Origin: Mycolicibacter heraklionensis | GTDB taxonomy: Bacteria > Actinomycetota > Actinomycetes > Mycobacteriales > Mycobacteriaceae | Direction of reading: 5' to 3' | Length of the DNA: 64,000 bases | NCBI RefSeq assembly: GCF_019645815.1 | Contig: NZ_CP080997.1 | Span: forward strand, 2,112,880-2,176,879 | In this document: piece by piece, positions 48,381 through 57,891 of the stretch | Layout: each line of letters starts with the position of its first letter | Position numbering within the stretch: the stretch's first letter is position 1 | The notes under the pieces: generated by a model | Told to the model about the DNA's origin: nothing | The model's database searches: none | The model's input: the letters and a program-made list of their open reading frames with translations, nothing else | Program-made: the position numbers and the translations under genes

Positions 48381-49004
48381 GTGGCGCAGCAAGGATCCGG
48401 GCGGCGGCGCACCACGCTGCCGCCCGCACAACGGGAAAGCCAGTTGCTGGAGGTGGCCCGGGATTTGCTGTTGGCCGACGGACCTACCGAGCTGACGGTG
48501 GACAAGGTCACCGCCGCGGCCCAGGTCGCCAAGGGCACGTTCTACCTGTACTTCGAATCCAAAGATCACCTGCTGGCCCGGTTGTGGGCCGACTACCTCG
48601 ATGCCTTCCTGGACACCGTGCAGGAGCAGCTCGCCGCCGCGCGGCCCTCGGCGCCGGGTTGGCCGGCGGTGCTCGATGCGCTGATCGAGCAGATGATCCA
48701 CTACGACATGGCCAACGCGGCGCTGCACCGGGCGGTGTTCTCCCAAGCATCCGGCGACGGGCTGCGCCAATTGCGCCAAGCCGACGCCAAAGTCGTCACG
48801 CTCCTCGCCGACGTCATTGCTGCGGCGGTGGCCGCCGGAGCGGCCGCGGTGACCGATCCGCCCACCACCGCCGCGCTGTTGTACTACGCCGTCGACGGCC
48901 TGTTGAACGCCGCCTACCTAGCGGACGCCGAGCCCGACGAGGCCGCCGTCATCGCCGCGGCCAAGGAGATGGTCCGCCGCACCCTGCGTACCGCCCCAGA
49001 CTGA
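48381..49004 (+). CDS. TetR-family transcriptional regulator
   Basis: 207 residues from GTG 48381 with GGGAAAGGA upstream; the long frame before it crosses the operator and is rejected. The N-terminal helix-turn-helix is LTVDKVTAAAQVAKGTFYLYFESKDHLLA. The C-terminal ligand domain (about 80-200) ends in a dimerisation helix. It should bind the palindrome at 48280-48296 and repress itself and the membrane protein. Ligand unknown. Confidence 0.93.
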   Translation: MAQQGSGRRRTTLPPAQRESQLLEVARDLLLADGPTELTVDKVTAAAQVAKGTFYLYFESKDHLLARLWADYLDAFLDTVQEQLAAARPSAPGWPAVLDALIEQMIHYDMANAALHRAVFSQASGDGLRQLRQADAKVVTLLADVIAAAVAAGAAAVTDPPTTAALLYYAVDGLLNAAYLADAEPDEAAVIAAAKEMVRRTLRTAPD

Positions 49005-49007
49005 TTC

Positions 49008-49067
49008 GGCGAGGGTGCGCGTCTGCCCGCCGACACGCCGGTAGGGCTGTACATCCGTGCACGGCGG
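49008..49067. repeat. Dispersed palindrome, copy 4
   Basis: GGCGAGGGTGCGCGTCTGCC and GTACATCCGTGCACGGCGG flank CGACACGCCG. It starts 4 nt after the TetR stop and ends 15 nt before the -10 of the next gene, so it could stop read-through. Confidence 0.75.
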
Positions 49068-49081
49068 AGCCCGCCCGGGGC

Positions 49082-49087
49082 TACCCT
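49082..49087 (+). promoter_or_regulatory. -10 hexamer TACCCT, leaderless start
   Basis: Seven bases before ATG 49095. Confidence 0.65.
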
Positions 49088-49094
49088 CGACTCG

Positions 49095-51032
49095 ATGCGG
49101 TTACGGTTTTCCCCGTCCGACGATGAGGCAGCCTTCTCGGCTGCCCGGGACACACTGCTCAGTGAGGTCGCCCGTTGGTTAGATGCCTCCGATGAAGAGC
49201 GAGCAGAGGTCGTCGGCGACATCCGGATCTTCCTGGACTGGCGCTATAACTACTCCACCGGCCTGCTCGACGAGTTCACCGACGCAGACATCGAAGAGTT
49301 CCTACTGGGGTGGTGCCCACGCAAACTATCTGTACCGCCCGGGCAGTCCGAGTGCGTCTGTCGGGCAGTGGGCGCCTACATCGAATTCATGGCCGATACC
49401 CAGCGCCTGGTCGGCGGGGTAGGCCACGCCAGAGCATTGAGCGAGCTGGCCCGCGAGCTGGCCCCGGCGATGCGTGAGGCAATGGACGACCCGGCCAACT
49501 TCGGTATGGCCAAATCGCTGTTCGCGGGTCTGGGCGATGTCTCGGAGATGTCCGATGAGCAGATGTTGGCCGCACTGCAATCCCGAGTCGAAGAGCACAA
49601 TGCCCTGCCGCTCGAGCAGCGCCGGGCGGCCACGGATCGATTCTTCGAACAGGAACCCGAACCGGAACCGTACGAGTTGCCGTTCGTTCACATCCCCCCG
49701 CCGCCGGCCGACGTCGCGGCCGCGGCGGCTGCAGCGCCCCTGCCGGCGAAGGTGGCTGCGCTGCGCGAATACCTCGGTCCGGCCGGTAAACCGTTGACCG
49801 GCAGGGGCAACCTCAAGCTGGCCGACGGGCGCGCGTTGATCGAGTTGCTCGACACCGGCGACCAGATGGACCCCCGAATCGGAGACCGGACCTTTCGGAC
49901 CTCGTCCACCGCGGATCTACCGCATCTGCGTTTCCTGCTTGAGGTGGCGAAGGACGCCGGCGCGGTCCGGGTGCACCAGCGTCGGCTGGTTCCGACCAAG
50001 GCCTGGGCGCGACGATCGGCGGTACAGCAGGCGACCGCTCTGATCGAGTCGGTGATACAGCTCGGTCCGTTGAGTTCGCGGGTCTACTACCGCAACGCCT
50101 TCTTCGACGACCTCGACCAGTTCTTGGACGAGGGGATCGCGCTGTGGCTTTCTCCGCTGCTCCTTCCCGATAGCGCGGCACCGTTCGCCGACCTTGTCGA
50201 GGTACCCAAGGTGATGGTCGCCCAGCAACTGACCACACCCTGGCTGTCGCCACGAGAACGCATCGATGAGCAGGTCGAGCGCAACCTGATCCGCATTTTC
50301 GAAGCCCTTGAGGTGGCAGGCGTACTGCTCTGGACCGACTGGATCGAAACAGCCGAACCGTTTGGATTTTCCTACAAGAGCGGGGGCGCCGTCGCATTGA
50401 CCGCTCTGGGCCGTCACGTCCTGCCTGACTATGTCGATCGAATAGGCCTTGTCCTGCACCGCCTGGAGGATCTTTCGGAGGCTGACGCCACCGTGTTGAT
50501 CGACGCCATGCTGTCGGTTCCCGACACCCAACATGAATCGGTGGTGGCGGCTTGGCAGCCGAACCTGCCCGCACTTGAGCGGGTTCGATTGCTCACCGAG
50601 GCGATCACGGCCGTGCAGACTGCCGGGGCCCGGCTGATCGGTTTCGCGGCGCTCGACATGTTCGACATCGGTCTGGTGGAACCGCTGGTTCGCCAGCTGC
50701 TGGACACCCCGGTGTCCGGCAACGCGGCGATGTGGTTGATGGCGCATGAACGTGCCGACATGGACAGTCTCGGCGGCTTCGTCGACATCGGGGCGATGGT
50801 CGACATCTTCGCCGTCAACTTGGACGACCCCGATGAGCTCTGCGACTTGTTCACCACCGGCCCCGACGCCGATCAGCCGTTCCGCTTGCTGGACGGCATG
50901 TGGCGACATCCCGCTCCCGAGACCGCACAGGTGCTCGATGTGCTGGGCGAGCACCTCACCGACCGCAAACTGGCCAAAGCCGCACGTAAGGCCGCCATGC
51001 GCCACCGCAGCTGGATGGCGAATCGCGGGTGA
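49095..51032 (+). CDS. Large conserved hypothetical protein
   Basis: 645 residues, not assigned to a named family. The N-terminal block FLDWRYNYSTGLLDEFTDAD followed by IEEFLLGWCPRKLSVP resembles the segment attached to pRiA4b ORF-3-like proteins. A Pro/Glu/Ala linker (about 190-220) follows, then a largely alpha-helical body (for example LPHLRFLLEVAKDAGAVRVH and ALTALGRHVLPDY, winged-helix-like). No signal peptide, membrane segment or catalytic motif. The start is supported by a leaderless promoter; the next gene overlaps its stop (GTGA). A regulatory or scaffold role is possible but unsupported. Confidence 0.7.
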   Translation: MRLRFSPSDDEAAFSAARDTLLSEVARWLDASDEERAEVVGDIRIFLDWRYNYSTGLLDEFTDADIEEFLLGWCPRKLSVPPGQSECVCRAVGAYIEFMADTQRLVGGVGHARALSELARELAPAMREAMDDPANFGMAKSLFAGLGDVSEMSDEQMLAALQSRVEEHNALPLEQRRAATDRFFEQEPEPEPYELPFVHIPPPPADVAAAAAAAPLPAKVAALREYLGPAGKPLTGRGNLKLADGRALIELLDTGDQMDPRIGDRTFRTSSTADLPHLRFLLEVAKDAGAVRVHQRRLVPTKAWARRSAVQQATALIESVIQLGPLSSRVYYRNAFFDDLDQFLDEGIALWLSPLLLPDSAAPFADLVEVPKVMVAQQLTTPWLSPRERIDEQVERNLIRIFEALEVAGVLLWTDWIETAEPFGFSYKSGGAVALTALGRHVLPDYVDRIGLVLHRLEDLSEADATVLIDAMLSVPDTQHESVVAAWQPNLPALERVRLLTEAITAVQTAGARLIGFAALDMFDIGLVEPLVRQLLDTPVSGNAAMWLMAHERADMDSLGGFVDIGAMVDIFAVNLDDPDELCDLFTTGPDADQPFRLLDGMWRHPAPETAQVLDVLGEHLTDRKLAKAARKAAMRHRSWMANRG

Positions 51033-51697
51033 ACCGCTCGTCGGACCTCGTGGTGATCGCAGCGCTCAGAGATTGGGCGTGTACGTCGTGTTCGGGCGCC
51101 GGCGACCTGCTGATCATGGACGATGCAGGTCCGCTGTGCCTGAACTGCGCAGACCTTGGCCATCTCGAATTTCTGCCGTCGGGCGATGCAGCGATGACCC
51201 GACGCGCGAAAAAGGCCAGCCGGCTCTCGGCGGTGGTCGTGCGCTGGAGCCGGTCCCGAAAACGCTATGAACGCCAAGGCATCCTGGCTGAACCGGAGGC
51301 GATCGAGGGTGCCGAACAGGAGTGCCTTTCCGACTCCGAGGTACGCGAACGGCGGCGGGCGCGCGACGCTCTCCGGCGTGCCGATGAAGACGAGCGTTTC
51401 GCCGCCGAATTCGCTGACGCCATCCGTAGCCAGTTCCCGGGGTGTCCCGCTGACCGGGCCGCCGCGATCGCACGTCATGCGGCGACGCGCGGCAGCGGTC
51501 GGGTGGGCCGAAGCGCCGCGGGCCGGGCGCTTGCTCCGGAGGCAGTTCGTCTGGCCGTTGCGGCCTCGGTCCGCCACACCGAGACCGATTACGACGCGAT
51601 GTTGATGGCCGGCGTCGGTCGGGAAGCTGCTCGACTCCGGGTACGCGACCATGTCGAGGACGTACTTGCCAGCTGGCGCTCGCGCCACCCGCGTTAG
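51029..51697 (+). CDS. DUF2293-domain protein
   Basis: 222 residues from a GTG overlapping the previous stop. N-terminal cysteines CTSC and CLNC (in GPLCLNCADLGHLEFLPSGD) form a probable zinc site. The C-terminal DUF2293 part is QFPGCPADRAAAIARHAATR, GSGRVGRSAAGR and a later VRHTETDYDAML. It may bind nucleic acid, given the RRAKKASRLS and WSRSRKRYER basic stretches. Translated with the 645-residue protein. Function unknown. Confidence 0.82.
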   Translation: MNRSSDLVVIAALRDWACTSCSGAGDLLIMDDAGPLCLNCADLGHLEFLPSGDAAMTRRAKKASRLSAVVVRWSRSRKRYERQGILAEPEAIEGAEQECLSDSEVRERRRARDALRRADEDERFAAEFADAIRSQFPGCPADRAAAIARHAATRGSGRVGRSAAGRALAPEAVRLAVAASVRHTETDYDAMLMAGVGREAARLRVRDHVEDVLASWRSRHPR

Positions 51698-51714
51698 TCC
51701 TTTTCGTCCTCGCC

Positions 51715-51720
51715 TAGGCT
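51715..51720 (+). promoter_or_regulatory. -10 hexamer TAGGCT of dop
   Basis: Six bases before ATG 51727; leaderless dop transcript. Confidence 0.7.
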
Positions 51721-51726
51721 CTAGCC

Positions 51727-53235
51727 ATGCAGCGGATCATCGGGACCGAAGTCGAATACGGCATCGCTTCGCCATCAGATCCCACCGCGAACCCGATCCT
51801 CACCTCCACCCAGGCGGTGCTGGCCTACGCCGCCGCCGCCGGAATCCCACGCGCCAAGCGCACCCGCTGGGACTACGAGGTGGAGTCCCCGCTGCGGGAT
51901 GCCCGCGGCTTCGACCTGAGCCGCTCGTCCGGCCCGCCCCCGATCATCGACGCCGACGAGGTCGGTGCGGCCAACATGATCCTCACCAACGGGGCACGGC
52001 TCTACGTCGATCACGCCCACCCCGAATACTCGGCGCCCGAGGTCACCGACCCGCTGGACGCGGTCATCTGGGACAAGGCCGGTGAGCGGGTGATGGAGGC
52101 GGCCGCGCGCTACGTGGCCAGCGTTCCCGGCGCGGCGAAGCTGCAGCTGTACAAGAACAACATCGACAACAAGGGCGCCTCCTACGGCACCCACGAGAAC
52201 TATCTGATGAGCCGGCAGACGCCGTTCTCGGCGATCATCGCCGGTCTGACGCCGTTTCTGGTGTCCCGGCAGGTGGTCACCGGCTCCGGGCGCGTCGGGT
52301 TGGGCGCCGCGGGCGACGAACCGGGCTTCCAGCTCTCCCAGCGCGCCGACTACATCGAGGTCGAAGTCGGCCTGGAAACCACGCTCAAGCGCGGCATCAT
52401 CAACACCCGCGACGAGCCGCACGCCGACGCCGACAAGTACCGCCGGCTGCACGTCATCATCGGCGACGCCAACCTCGCCGAGACCTCGACGTATTTGAAG
52501 GTGGGCACCACCGCGCTGGTCCTCGACCTGATCGAGGAGGGTGCCGAGCACGGGATCGACCTGAGCGATCTGGTGTTGGCCCGGCCGGTGCGTGCGGTGC
52601 ACGTCATCAGCCGGGACCCGACCCTGCGGGCAACTGTCGCATTGGCCGACGGTCGTGAGATGACCGGCCTTGCGCTGCAACGGATCTACCTCGAGCGGGT
52701 GGCCAAGCTGGTCGAGACCCGCGATCCGGATCCGCGCGCCACCGACATCATCGAGACCTGGGCCCGGGTGCTCGACCAGCTGGAACGGGACCCGATGGAG
52801 TGCGCCGACGTGCTGGACTGGCCGGCCAAGCTGCGTCTGCTGGAGGGGTTCCGGCAGCGGGAGAACCTGAGCTGGTCGGCGCCCCGGCTGCACCTGATCG
52901 ACCTGCAGTACTCCGACGTGCGGCTGGACAAGGGCCTGTACAACCGGCTGGTCGCCCGTGGCTCGATGCGCCGCCTGATCACCGAACAGCAGGTGCTGGC
53001 CGCAGTCCACAACCCGCCGACCGACACCCGGGCCTACTTCCGTGGCGAGTGCCTGCGCCGGTTCGGAGCCGACATCGCCGCCGCGAGCTGGGACTCGGTC
53101 ATCTTCGACCTGGGCGGGGACTCGCTGGTGCGGATCCCCACGCTGGAGCCCCTGCGCGGCAGTAAGGCGCACGTCGGAGCTTTGCTGGACTCGGTGGACA
53201 GCGCCGCCGAACTGGTGCAACAACTCACCACCTAG
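51727..53235 (+). CDS. dop: Deamidase of Pup / depupylase Dop
   Basis: 502 residues of the glutamine-synthetase-like Dop/PafA family. E8 and E10 in IGTEVEYG bind metal-ATP, and D95 in [13 protein letters not shown] is the catalytic Asp known in Dop. The Dop loop, which PafA lacks, is present (about 40-80, ending [10 protein letters not shown]). It turns the C-terminal Gln of Pup into Glu and also removes Pup from substrates. Directly upstream of pup-prcB-prcA. Confidence 0.98.
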   Translation: MQRIIGTEVEYGIASPSDPTANPILTSTQAVLAYAAAAGIPRAKRTRWDYEVESPLRDARGFDLSRSSGPPPIIDADEVGAANMILTNGARLYVDHAHPEYSAPEVTDPLDAVIWDKAGERVMEAAARYVASVPGAAKLQLYKNNIDNKGASYGTHENYLMSRQTPFSAIIAGLTPFLVSRQVVTGSGRVGLGAAGDEPGFQLSQRADYIEVEVGLETTLKRGIINTRDEPHADADKYRRLHVIIGDANLAETSTYLKVGTTALVLDLIEEGAEHGIDLSDLVLARPVRAVHVISRDPTLRATVALADGREMTGLALQRIYLERVAKLVETRDPDPRATDIIETWARVLDQLERDPMECADVLDWPAKLRLLEGFRQRENLSWSAPRLHLIDLQYSDVRLDKGLYNRLVARGSMRRLITEQQVLAAVHNPPTDTRAYFRGECLRRFGADIAAASWDSVIFDLGGDSLVRIPTLEPLRGSKAHVGALLDSVDSAAELVQQLTT

Positions 53236-53262
53236 ACCCCGAGCAACATCGTCGCCGACCGG

Positions 53263-53268
53263 TAGGGT
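53263..53268 (+). promoter_or_regulatory. -10 hexamer TAGGGT of the pup-prcBA operon
   Basis: It would start a leader of about 44 nt that carries AGGAGG (53308-53313) 5 nt before the pup ATG. Confidence 0.55.
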
Positions 53269-53318
53269 GGAGAAACCGGCCGCGGTCATGCGCGGCCGAT
53301 GAGATTCAGGAGGCAGCA

Positions 53319-53513
53319 ATGGCTCAGGAGCAGACCAAGCGTGGCGGGGGCGGCGGAGACGACGACGATCTCACCGGCAGCACTGCGGCGGGCCAGGAAC
53401 GCCGGGAGAAGCTCACCGAGGACACCGATGACCTGCTCGACGAGATCGACGACGTGCTGGAGGAGAACGCCGAAGACTTCGTGCGCGCGTACGTCCAAAA
53501 GGGCGGCCAGTGA
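53319..53513 (+). CDS. pup: Prokaryotic ubiquitin-like protein Pup
   Basis: 64 residues, disordered and acidic. It ends in GGQ, so Dop must deamidate the last Gln before ligation. The helix-forming part that binds Mpa is around [20 protein letters not shown]. Its N-terminus, about the first 20 residues, is the part that enters the Mpa pore. The stop overlaps the GTG of prcB. Confidence 0.98.
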   Translation: MAQEQTKRGGGGGDDDDLTGSTAAGQERREKLTEDTDDLLDEIDDVLEENAEDFVRAYVQKGGQ

Positions 53514-54397
53514 CCTGGTTGTCGCGTGATCGTCTGCCCCTCAACTCAGCAAACCCAGGAATCGCGCTCACCGGTGTAGGTCTGTCGTCGTTTTCGGAGT
53601 TCCTGCGGTTGCAGGCACCGGAGCTACTGCCGACCGGCGCGGGCGCCGCGCATTCCGGCGGGGCAGGTGAGCAATTGCCGCACGGCACCACCATCGTCGC
53701 GTTGAAGTACCCGGGAGGGGTCCTGATCGCCGGCGACCGGCGCTCAACACAGGGCAACATGATCGCGGGCCGTGATGTGCAGAAGGTGTACGTCACCGAC
53801 GAGTACACCGCGACCGGCATCGCCGGCACCGCGGCGATCGCCGTCGAGTTCGCCCGGCTCTACGCGGTGGAACTGGAGCACTACGAGAAGCTCGAAGGTG
53901 TCCCGCTGACGTTCGCCGGCAAGGTCAACCGGCTGTCGACCATGGTGCGCGGCAATCTGGGCGCCGCGATGCAGGGCCTGGTGGCATTGCCACTGCTGGC
54001 CGGTTACGACATCGACGCCGACGACCCTCAGACCGCCGGGCGCATTGTGTCGTTCGACGCCGCCGGCGGCTGGAACATCGAAAGCGAGGGCTACCAGGCG
54101 GTGGGCTCGGGCTCGCTGTTCGCCAAGTCATCGATCAAGAAGCTTTACAGTCGGATCAGCGACGCCGACTCCGCGCTGCGAGTCGCCATCGAGGCGCTCT
54201 ACGACGCCGCCGATGACGACTCCGCCACCGGCGGCCCCGATCTGGTGCGTGGCATCTACCCGACTGCGGTCACCATCGACGCCGACGGCGCCGTCGACGT
54301 CGCCGAGGAGCGGATCGCCGAATTGGCCCGTCTGGTGGTCGAGAGTCGAACTCGTGGAGGGGATTCGGCGTCGGAGACCAAGCGGGGTAAGAAATGA
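53510..54397 (+). CDS. prcB: 20S proteasome beta subunit
   Basis: 295 residues from GTG (GTGA overlap with pup). The propeptide ends at LPHG, exposing the catalytic T60 ([11 protein letters not shown]). [20 protein letters not shown] contains the Asp and Lys of the active site. It forms the inner rings of the core particle and degrades unfolded pupylated proteins. Translation is coupled on both sides, with prcA starting in its stop codon. Confidence 0.98.
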   Translation: MTWLSRDRLPLNSANPGIALTGVGLSSFSEFLRLQAPELLPTGAGAAHSGGAGEQLPHGTTIVALKYPGGVLIAGDRRSTQGNMIAGRDVQKVYVTDEYTATGIAGTAAIAVEFARLYAVELEHYEKLEGVPLTFAGKVNRLSTMVRGNLGAAMQGLVALPLLAGYDIDADDPQTAGRIVSFDAAGGWNIESEGYQAVGSGSLFAKSSIKKLYSRISDADSALRVAIEALYDAADDDSATGGPDLVRGIYPTAVTIDADGAVDVAEERIAELARLVVESRTRGGDSASETKRGKK

Positions 54398-55140
54398 GCT
54401 TCCCGTACTTCATCTCGCCCGAGCAGGCGATGCGCGAGCGCAGCGAGCTCGCCCGCAAGGGCATCGCCCGCGGCCGCAGCGTGGTGGCCCTGGCCTACGC
54501 CGACGGCGTGCTGTTCGTCGCGGAAAACCCTTCGCGCTCTCTGCAGAAGATCAGCGAACTCTACGACCGAGTCGGTTTCGCAGCGGCGGGCCGGATCAAC
54601 GAGTTCGAGAACCTTCGCCGCGGCGGTATTCAGTTCGCCGACACCCGCGGCTACGCCTATGACCGGCGTGACGTCACCGCGCGCCAGCTGGCCAACGTCT
54701 ACGCCCAGACGCTGGGCACCATCTTCACCGAGCAGGCCAAGCCCTACGAGGTGGAGTTGTGCGTTGCCGGCGTCGCCTACCAGGGCCAGACGAAAGCGCC
54801 TGAGCTGTACCGGGTCACCTACGACGGGTCGATCACCGACGAGCCGCACTTCGTGGTGATGGGCGGCACCACCGAGCCGGTCACGAATGCGCTCAAGGAG
54901 TCCTACGCCGAGAACGCGGAGCTGGCTGACGCGCTGCACATCGCGGTCAACGCGCTCAAACAGACCGACACCGGCAACGGCGCCGAACCGCGTGATCTGG
55001 GGCCGGGCACCTTGGAGGTGGCCATCCTGGATGCCAACCGGCCCAAGCGCGCGTTTCGGCGGATCAACCGCGCCGCGTTGGAATCACTGCTGCCGCAAGC
55101 TGACTCGTCCGGGGAGGCGTCAGACGAGGCTTCTGGCTAG
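54394..55140 (+). CDS. prcA: 20S proteasome alpha subunit
   Basis: 248 residues with an ATGA overlap to prcB. The gating N-terminus is [20 protein letters not shown], followed by [20 protein letters not shown] and the alpha-type [18 protein letters not shown]. The C-terminal tail is rich in Ser, Glu and Asp. It forms the outer rings, to which Mpa docks. In this genome a GntR gene follows, and pafA is not seen downstream. Confidence 0.98.
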   Translation: MSFPYFISPEQAMRERSELARKGIARGRSVVALAYADGVLFVAENPSRSLQKISELYDRVGFAAAGRINEFENLRRGGIQFADTRGYAYDRRDVTARQLANVYAQTLGTIFTEQAKPYEVELCVAGVAYQGQTKAPELYRVTYDGSITDEPHFVVMGGTTEPVTNALKESYAENAELADALHIAVNALKQTDTGNGAEPRDLGPGTLEVAILDANRPKRAFRRINRAALESLLPQADSSGEASDEASG

Positions 55141-55148
55141 GCCCGCCT

Positions 55149-55814
55149 ATGCCCAAGAAATACGGGGTCAAAGAGAAGGACCTGGTTGTCAACCACATCG
55201 TCGACCTGGTGCTGGCGGGGGAGCTGCGCACCGGCGACCGGATCAACCGCGATGCGATCGCGGGCGCTTTGGGGGTCAGCCGGCTGCCGGTTCAGCAGGC
55301 GATCGACCAACTCGAGCAGCAAGGAATGCTGGCCAGCGTTTATCACCGTGGCGTGTTTGTCAGCCGGTTTGATGAGGCCGTGGTTCGCGAACAGCACGAG
55401 TTGCACGGGACATTGAATGCGATTCCATCGGCGCGGGCGGCGGCGAGCCCAACGCCGCGTGTTCTCGCCGAACTCGATGCGGCGCTGCGGGAACTGCGCG
55501 GCCATAAGGCACCGGCGGGGTTTCACGACGCGGCCATCGAGTTTCGCCGGATCATCGTCGAGGAATACGCCGGCCCGCCACTGCAGGCGGCCATCAGCGC
55601 TTCACGGGTGTTCATGCCGCGCGGGTTCTGGACGAGCTACGTCAACGAACACGAAGAGTTTCTGCCCAGTTTTGAGGCCGAAGCCGCGGCGATCCGCCAG
55701 CGCGACCCGGAGGCCGCACGGGTGGCCTGTATGGACCGGGCCGAATTGCAGGCTCAGGTGGTGCTCGCCGAGTTGACCAGGCGTGGCGTGCTGAGCGAGT
55801 TGCGTTCTGGCTGA
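55149..55814 (+). CDS. GntR-family transcriptional regulator (FCD type)
   Basis: 221 residues. The winged helix is LVVNHIVDLVLAGELRTGDR and INRDAIAGALGVSRLPVQQA; the FCD-like ligand domain follows (FHDAAIEFRRIIVEEYAGPP). Ligand and targets are unknown. It starts 8 nt after prcA, so it may be read from the proteasome promoter, although it need not act on that operon. Confidence 0.9.
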   Translation: MPKKYGVKEKDLVVNHIVDLVLAGELRTGDRINRDAIAGALGVSRLPVQQAIDQLEQQGMLASVYHRGVFVSRFDEAVVREQHELHGTLNAIPSARAAASPTPRVLAELDAALRELRGHKAPAGFHDAAIEFRRIIVEEYAGPPLQAAISASRVFMPRGFWTSYVNEHEEFLPSFEAEAAAIRQRDPEAARVACMDRAELQAQVVLAELTRRGVLSELRSG

Positions 55815-55834
55815 ACTGGTTTCACCGGAGTTGG

Positions 55835-56065
55835 TTAGCGATCGATCCGGAAACGTTTGACGCGCGCACCCGCACCGGATGCCAGTTCGACACGGCTGCG
55901 CGGAACGCCGAAATGCTCTGCCAGAACACGGATGACGGCGGCGTTCGCCTTGCCGTCTACGGCGGGCTCGCGAACGTAGACGGTGAGCTGTCCGTCATCG
56001 TCGGTCTCGACCAGGGGACCTTTGCGGCTGCCCGGTTTGACCTTGACGACGACGGTTTCGGTCAT
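55835..56065 (-). CDS. DUF167 (YggU-like) protein
   Basis: 76 residues from ATG 56065. It has the pattern VVVKVKPGSRKGPLVETDDD, REPAVDGKANAAVIRVLAEH and GVPRSRVELASGAGARVKRF, the complete DUF167 fold. Function unknown. It converges on the GntR gene. The open frame upstream lies in a palindromic repeat (56084-56149) and is not used. Confidence 0.92.
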   Translation of the reverse strand: MTETVVVKVKPGSRKGPLVETDDDGQLTVYVREPAVDGKANAAVIRVLAEHFGVPRSRVELASGAGARVKRFRIDR

Positions 56066-56083
56066 CGCAACAGGATCCCAGTG

Positions 56084-56149
56084 CCGCGAGTGTGCGTAGC
56101 TGTACGGCTCAACTCGGCGTGTCGCCGTGCAGACACGCACTCTCGCGCC
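56084..56149. repeat. Dispersed palindrome, copy 5 (inverted)
   Basis: GCGAGTGTGCGTAGCTGTAC and GTGCAGACACGCACTCTCGC flank CGGCGTGTCGCCG, the reverse complement form of the core of copies 2-4. It lies between the DUF167 start and the end of the thiolase-like gene. Confidence 0.75.
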
Positions 56150-56156
56150 AAAAAAA

Positions 56157-57353
56157 CTACCGGGCGACGATCACCGAGGAGCCGTGACCGAACAGACCCT
56201 GGTTGGCGGTCACGCCCACCGTGGCGCCCTCGACCTGCCGACCGGTGGCCTGCCCGCGCAGCTGCCAGGTCAACTCGCACACCTGGGCAATCGCCTGCGC
56301 CGGGATCGCCTCGCCGAAGCAGGCCAACCCGCCCGACGGGTTCACCGGCACCCGGCCGCCGATCGTGGTGGCGCCGCTGCGCAGCAGTTGCTCGCCCTCA
56401 CCCTTGGCGCACAGCCCCAGGTGCTCGTACCAGTCGATCTCCAGCGCGGTCGACAGGTCGTAGACCTCGGCCAGGCTGACATCCTCGGGGCCGATCCCGG
56501 CCTCGGCGTAGGCGGCGTCCAGGATCTGGTCCTTGAACACCCGCTCCGGGGCCGCCACCACAGCGGTGGAATCGGTTGCGATGTCCGGCAGTTCGGGCAG
56601 GTGCTGGGGGTAGCGCGGGGTCACGGTGGACACCGCGCGCACCGACGGCACACCCTCGAGCGAACCCAGGTGTTTGCGGGCGAATTCCGCGCTGGCCACG
56701 ATCAACGCGGCGGCACCGTCGGAGGTGGCGCAGATGTCGAGCTGGCGCAGCGGGTCGGAGACCACCGGGCTGGCCAGCACGTCTTCGACCGCGGATTCCT
56801 TGCGGTAGCGCGCATTCGGGTTGCTCAAGCCGTGCCGGGAGTTCTTCACCTTCACGCTCGCGAAGTCTTCGGAGGTGGCGCCGTAGAGGTCCATCCGGCG
56901 GCGCGCCAGCAGCGCGAAGTACACCGGGTTCATCGCCCCGATCAGGTGGAACCGCTGCCAGTCCGGGTCATTCTTGCGCTCACCGCCGACCGGGGCGAAC
57001 GCGCCCTTGGGAGTGGTGTCGGCGCCGATCACCAGCGCCACGTCGCAGAAGCCGGCCAGGATCTGGGCCCGGGCGCTCTGCAGCGCCTGCGAGCCCGAGG
57101 CGCAGGCAGCATACGAGGACGACACCGGCACCCCGTTCCAGCCCAGCTTCTGGGCGAACGTCGAACCGGCGATGAAACCCGGGTAGCCGTTGCGGATGGT
57201 GTCCGCGCCGGCGATGAACTGGATCTGCTGCGCGTTCAGGCCGGCGTCGGCCAGCGCGGCGCGGGCGGCGACCACGCCGTACTCGGTGAAGTCGCGGCCC
57301 CACTTGCCCCACGGGTGCATGCCCGCACCCAGGATGTACAGCGGTTCAGGCAT
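56157..57353 (-). CDS. Thiolase-like/non-specific lipid-transfer protein (Rv1627c-like)
   Basis: 398 residues of the SCP2-thiolase group. The nucleophile-type Cys is in SYAACASGSQAL, and the later motifs NPSGGLACFGEAIPAQ and GVTANQGLFGHGSSV replace the usual GGGHP and CGG forms. Such proteins pair with a DUF35 partner, as Ltp2 does in the steroid side-chain pathway, where the pair cleaves aldol bonds. It overlaps the DUF35 gene (57346-57795) by 8 nt, so the two almost certainly form a complex. The substrate is unknown. Confidence 0.93.
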   Translation of the reverse strand: MPEPLYILGAGMHPWGKWGRDFTEYGVVAARAALADAGLNAQQIQFIAGADTIRNGYPGFIAGSTFAQKLGWNGVPVSSSYAACASGSQALQSARAQILAGFCDVALVIGADTTPKGAFAPVGGERKNDPDWQRFHLIGAMNPVYFALLARRRMDLYGATSEDFASVKVKNSRHGLSNPNARYRKESAVEDVLASPVVSDPLRQLDICATSDGAAALIVASAEFARKHLGSLEGVPSVRAVSTVTPRYPQHLPELPDIATDSTAVVAAPERVFKDQILDAAYAEAGIGPEDVSLAEVYDLSTALEIDWYEHLGLCAKGEGEQLLRSGATTIGGRVPVNPSGGLACFGEAIPAQAIAQVCELTWQLRGQATGRQVEGATVGVTANQGLFGHGSSVIVAR

Positions 57354-57795
57354 TGGAGTCCACCTTCTTCCACGCGTAGACGGTGCGCGTCACGCCGTCG
57401 TCGTCGGTGTAGAGCGGCATGGTGGTCAGCTCCATCTCCATGCCGACCTTCAAGTCCGCGGCCAGGGTGCCCTCGACGACCTTGCCCAGCACGATCAGGC
57501 CCTCGTCGGCCAACTCCACCGCGGCGATCGCGAACGGCTCGAACGGGTCGCTCGGCGGGTAGGGGGCCGGCGGCAGGTACCGGTTCTCGGTGTAGCTCCA
57601 GATCGTGCCGCGCCGCGACAGCGCGACCGGCTCCAACACGTCGCCGTCGCAGGCCGGGTTGGGGCAGTTGTTCTCACGCGGCGGGAACACGTAAGTGCCG
57701 CACTGCGGACACTTGGCGCCGATCAGGTGGGGGAGGCCGGCGTCGTCGGTGGCGAACCACCCGTCGATGGCTGGCTGCGAGGCTACATCTGGCAC
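57346..57795 (-). CDS. DUF35 OB-fold protein (Rv1628c-like), partner of the thiolase-like protein
   Basis: 149 residues from GTG 57795. The N-terminal zinc ribbon has cysteines in GAKCPQCGTYVFPPRENNCP and NPACDGD; the OB-fold follows (LSRRGTIWSYTENRYLPPAP). In characterised pairs this subunit binds the acyl-CoA and is needed for activity of the thiolase-like subunit. Upstream codons in this frame belong to the opposite strand of polA and are not used. Divergent from polA. Confidence 0.92.
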   Translation of the reverse strand: MPDVASQPAIDGWFATDDAGLPHLIGAKCPQCGTYVFPPRENNCPNPACDGDVLEPVALSRRGTIWSYTENRYLPPAPYPPSDPFEPFAIAAVELADEGLIVLGKVVEGTLAADLKVGMEMELTTMPLYTDDDGVTRTVYAWKKVDSNA

Positions 57796-57878
57796 CCGGT
57801 CAGCGTACCCAACCGCGACCGTAAAACTGAAACGTGTTGCAATTCCACCGGCGCTGACGGGCGCCCGCCGGCGGTGCC

Positions 57879-57884
57879 TAGAGT
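57879..57884 (+). promoter_or_regulatory. -10 hexamer TAGAGT of polA
   Basis: Seven bases before GTG 57892, so the polA transcript is leaderless; this rejects the reading frame further upstream. Confidence 0.75.
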
Positions 57885-57891
57885 TGGCCCT

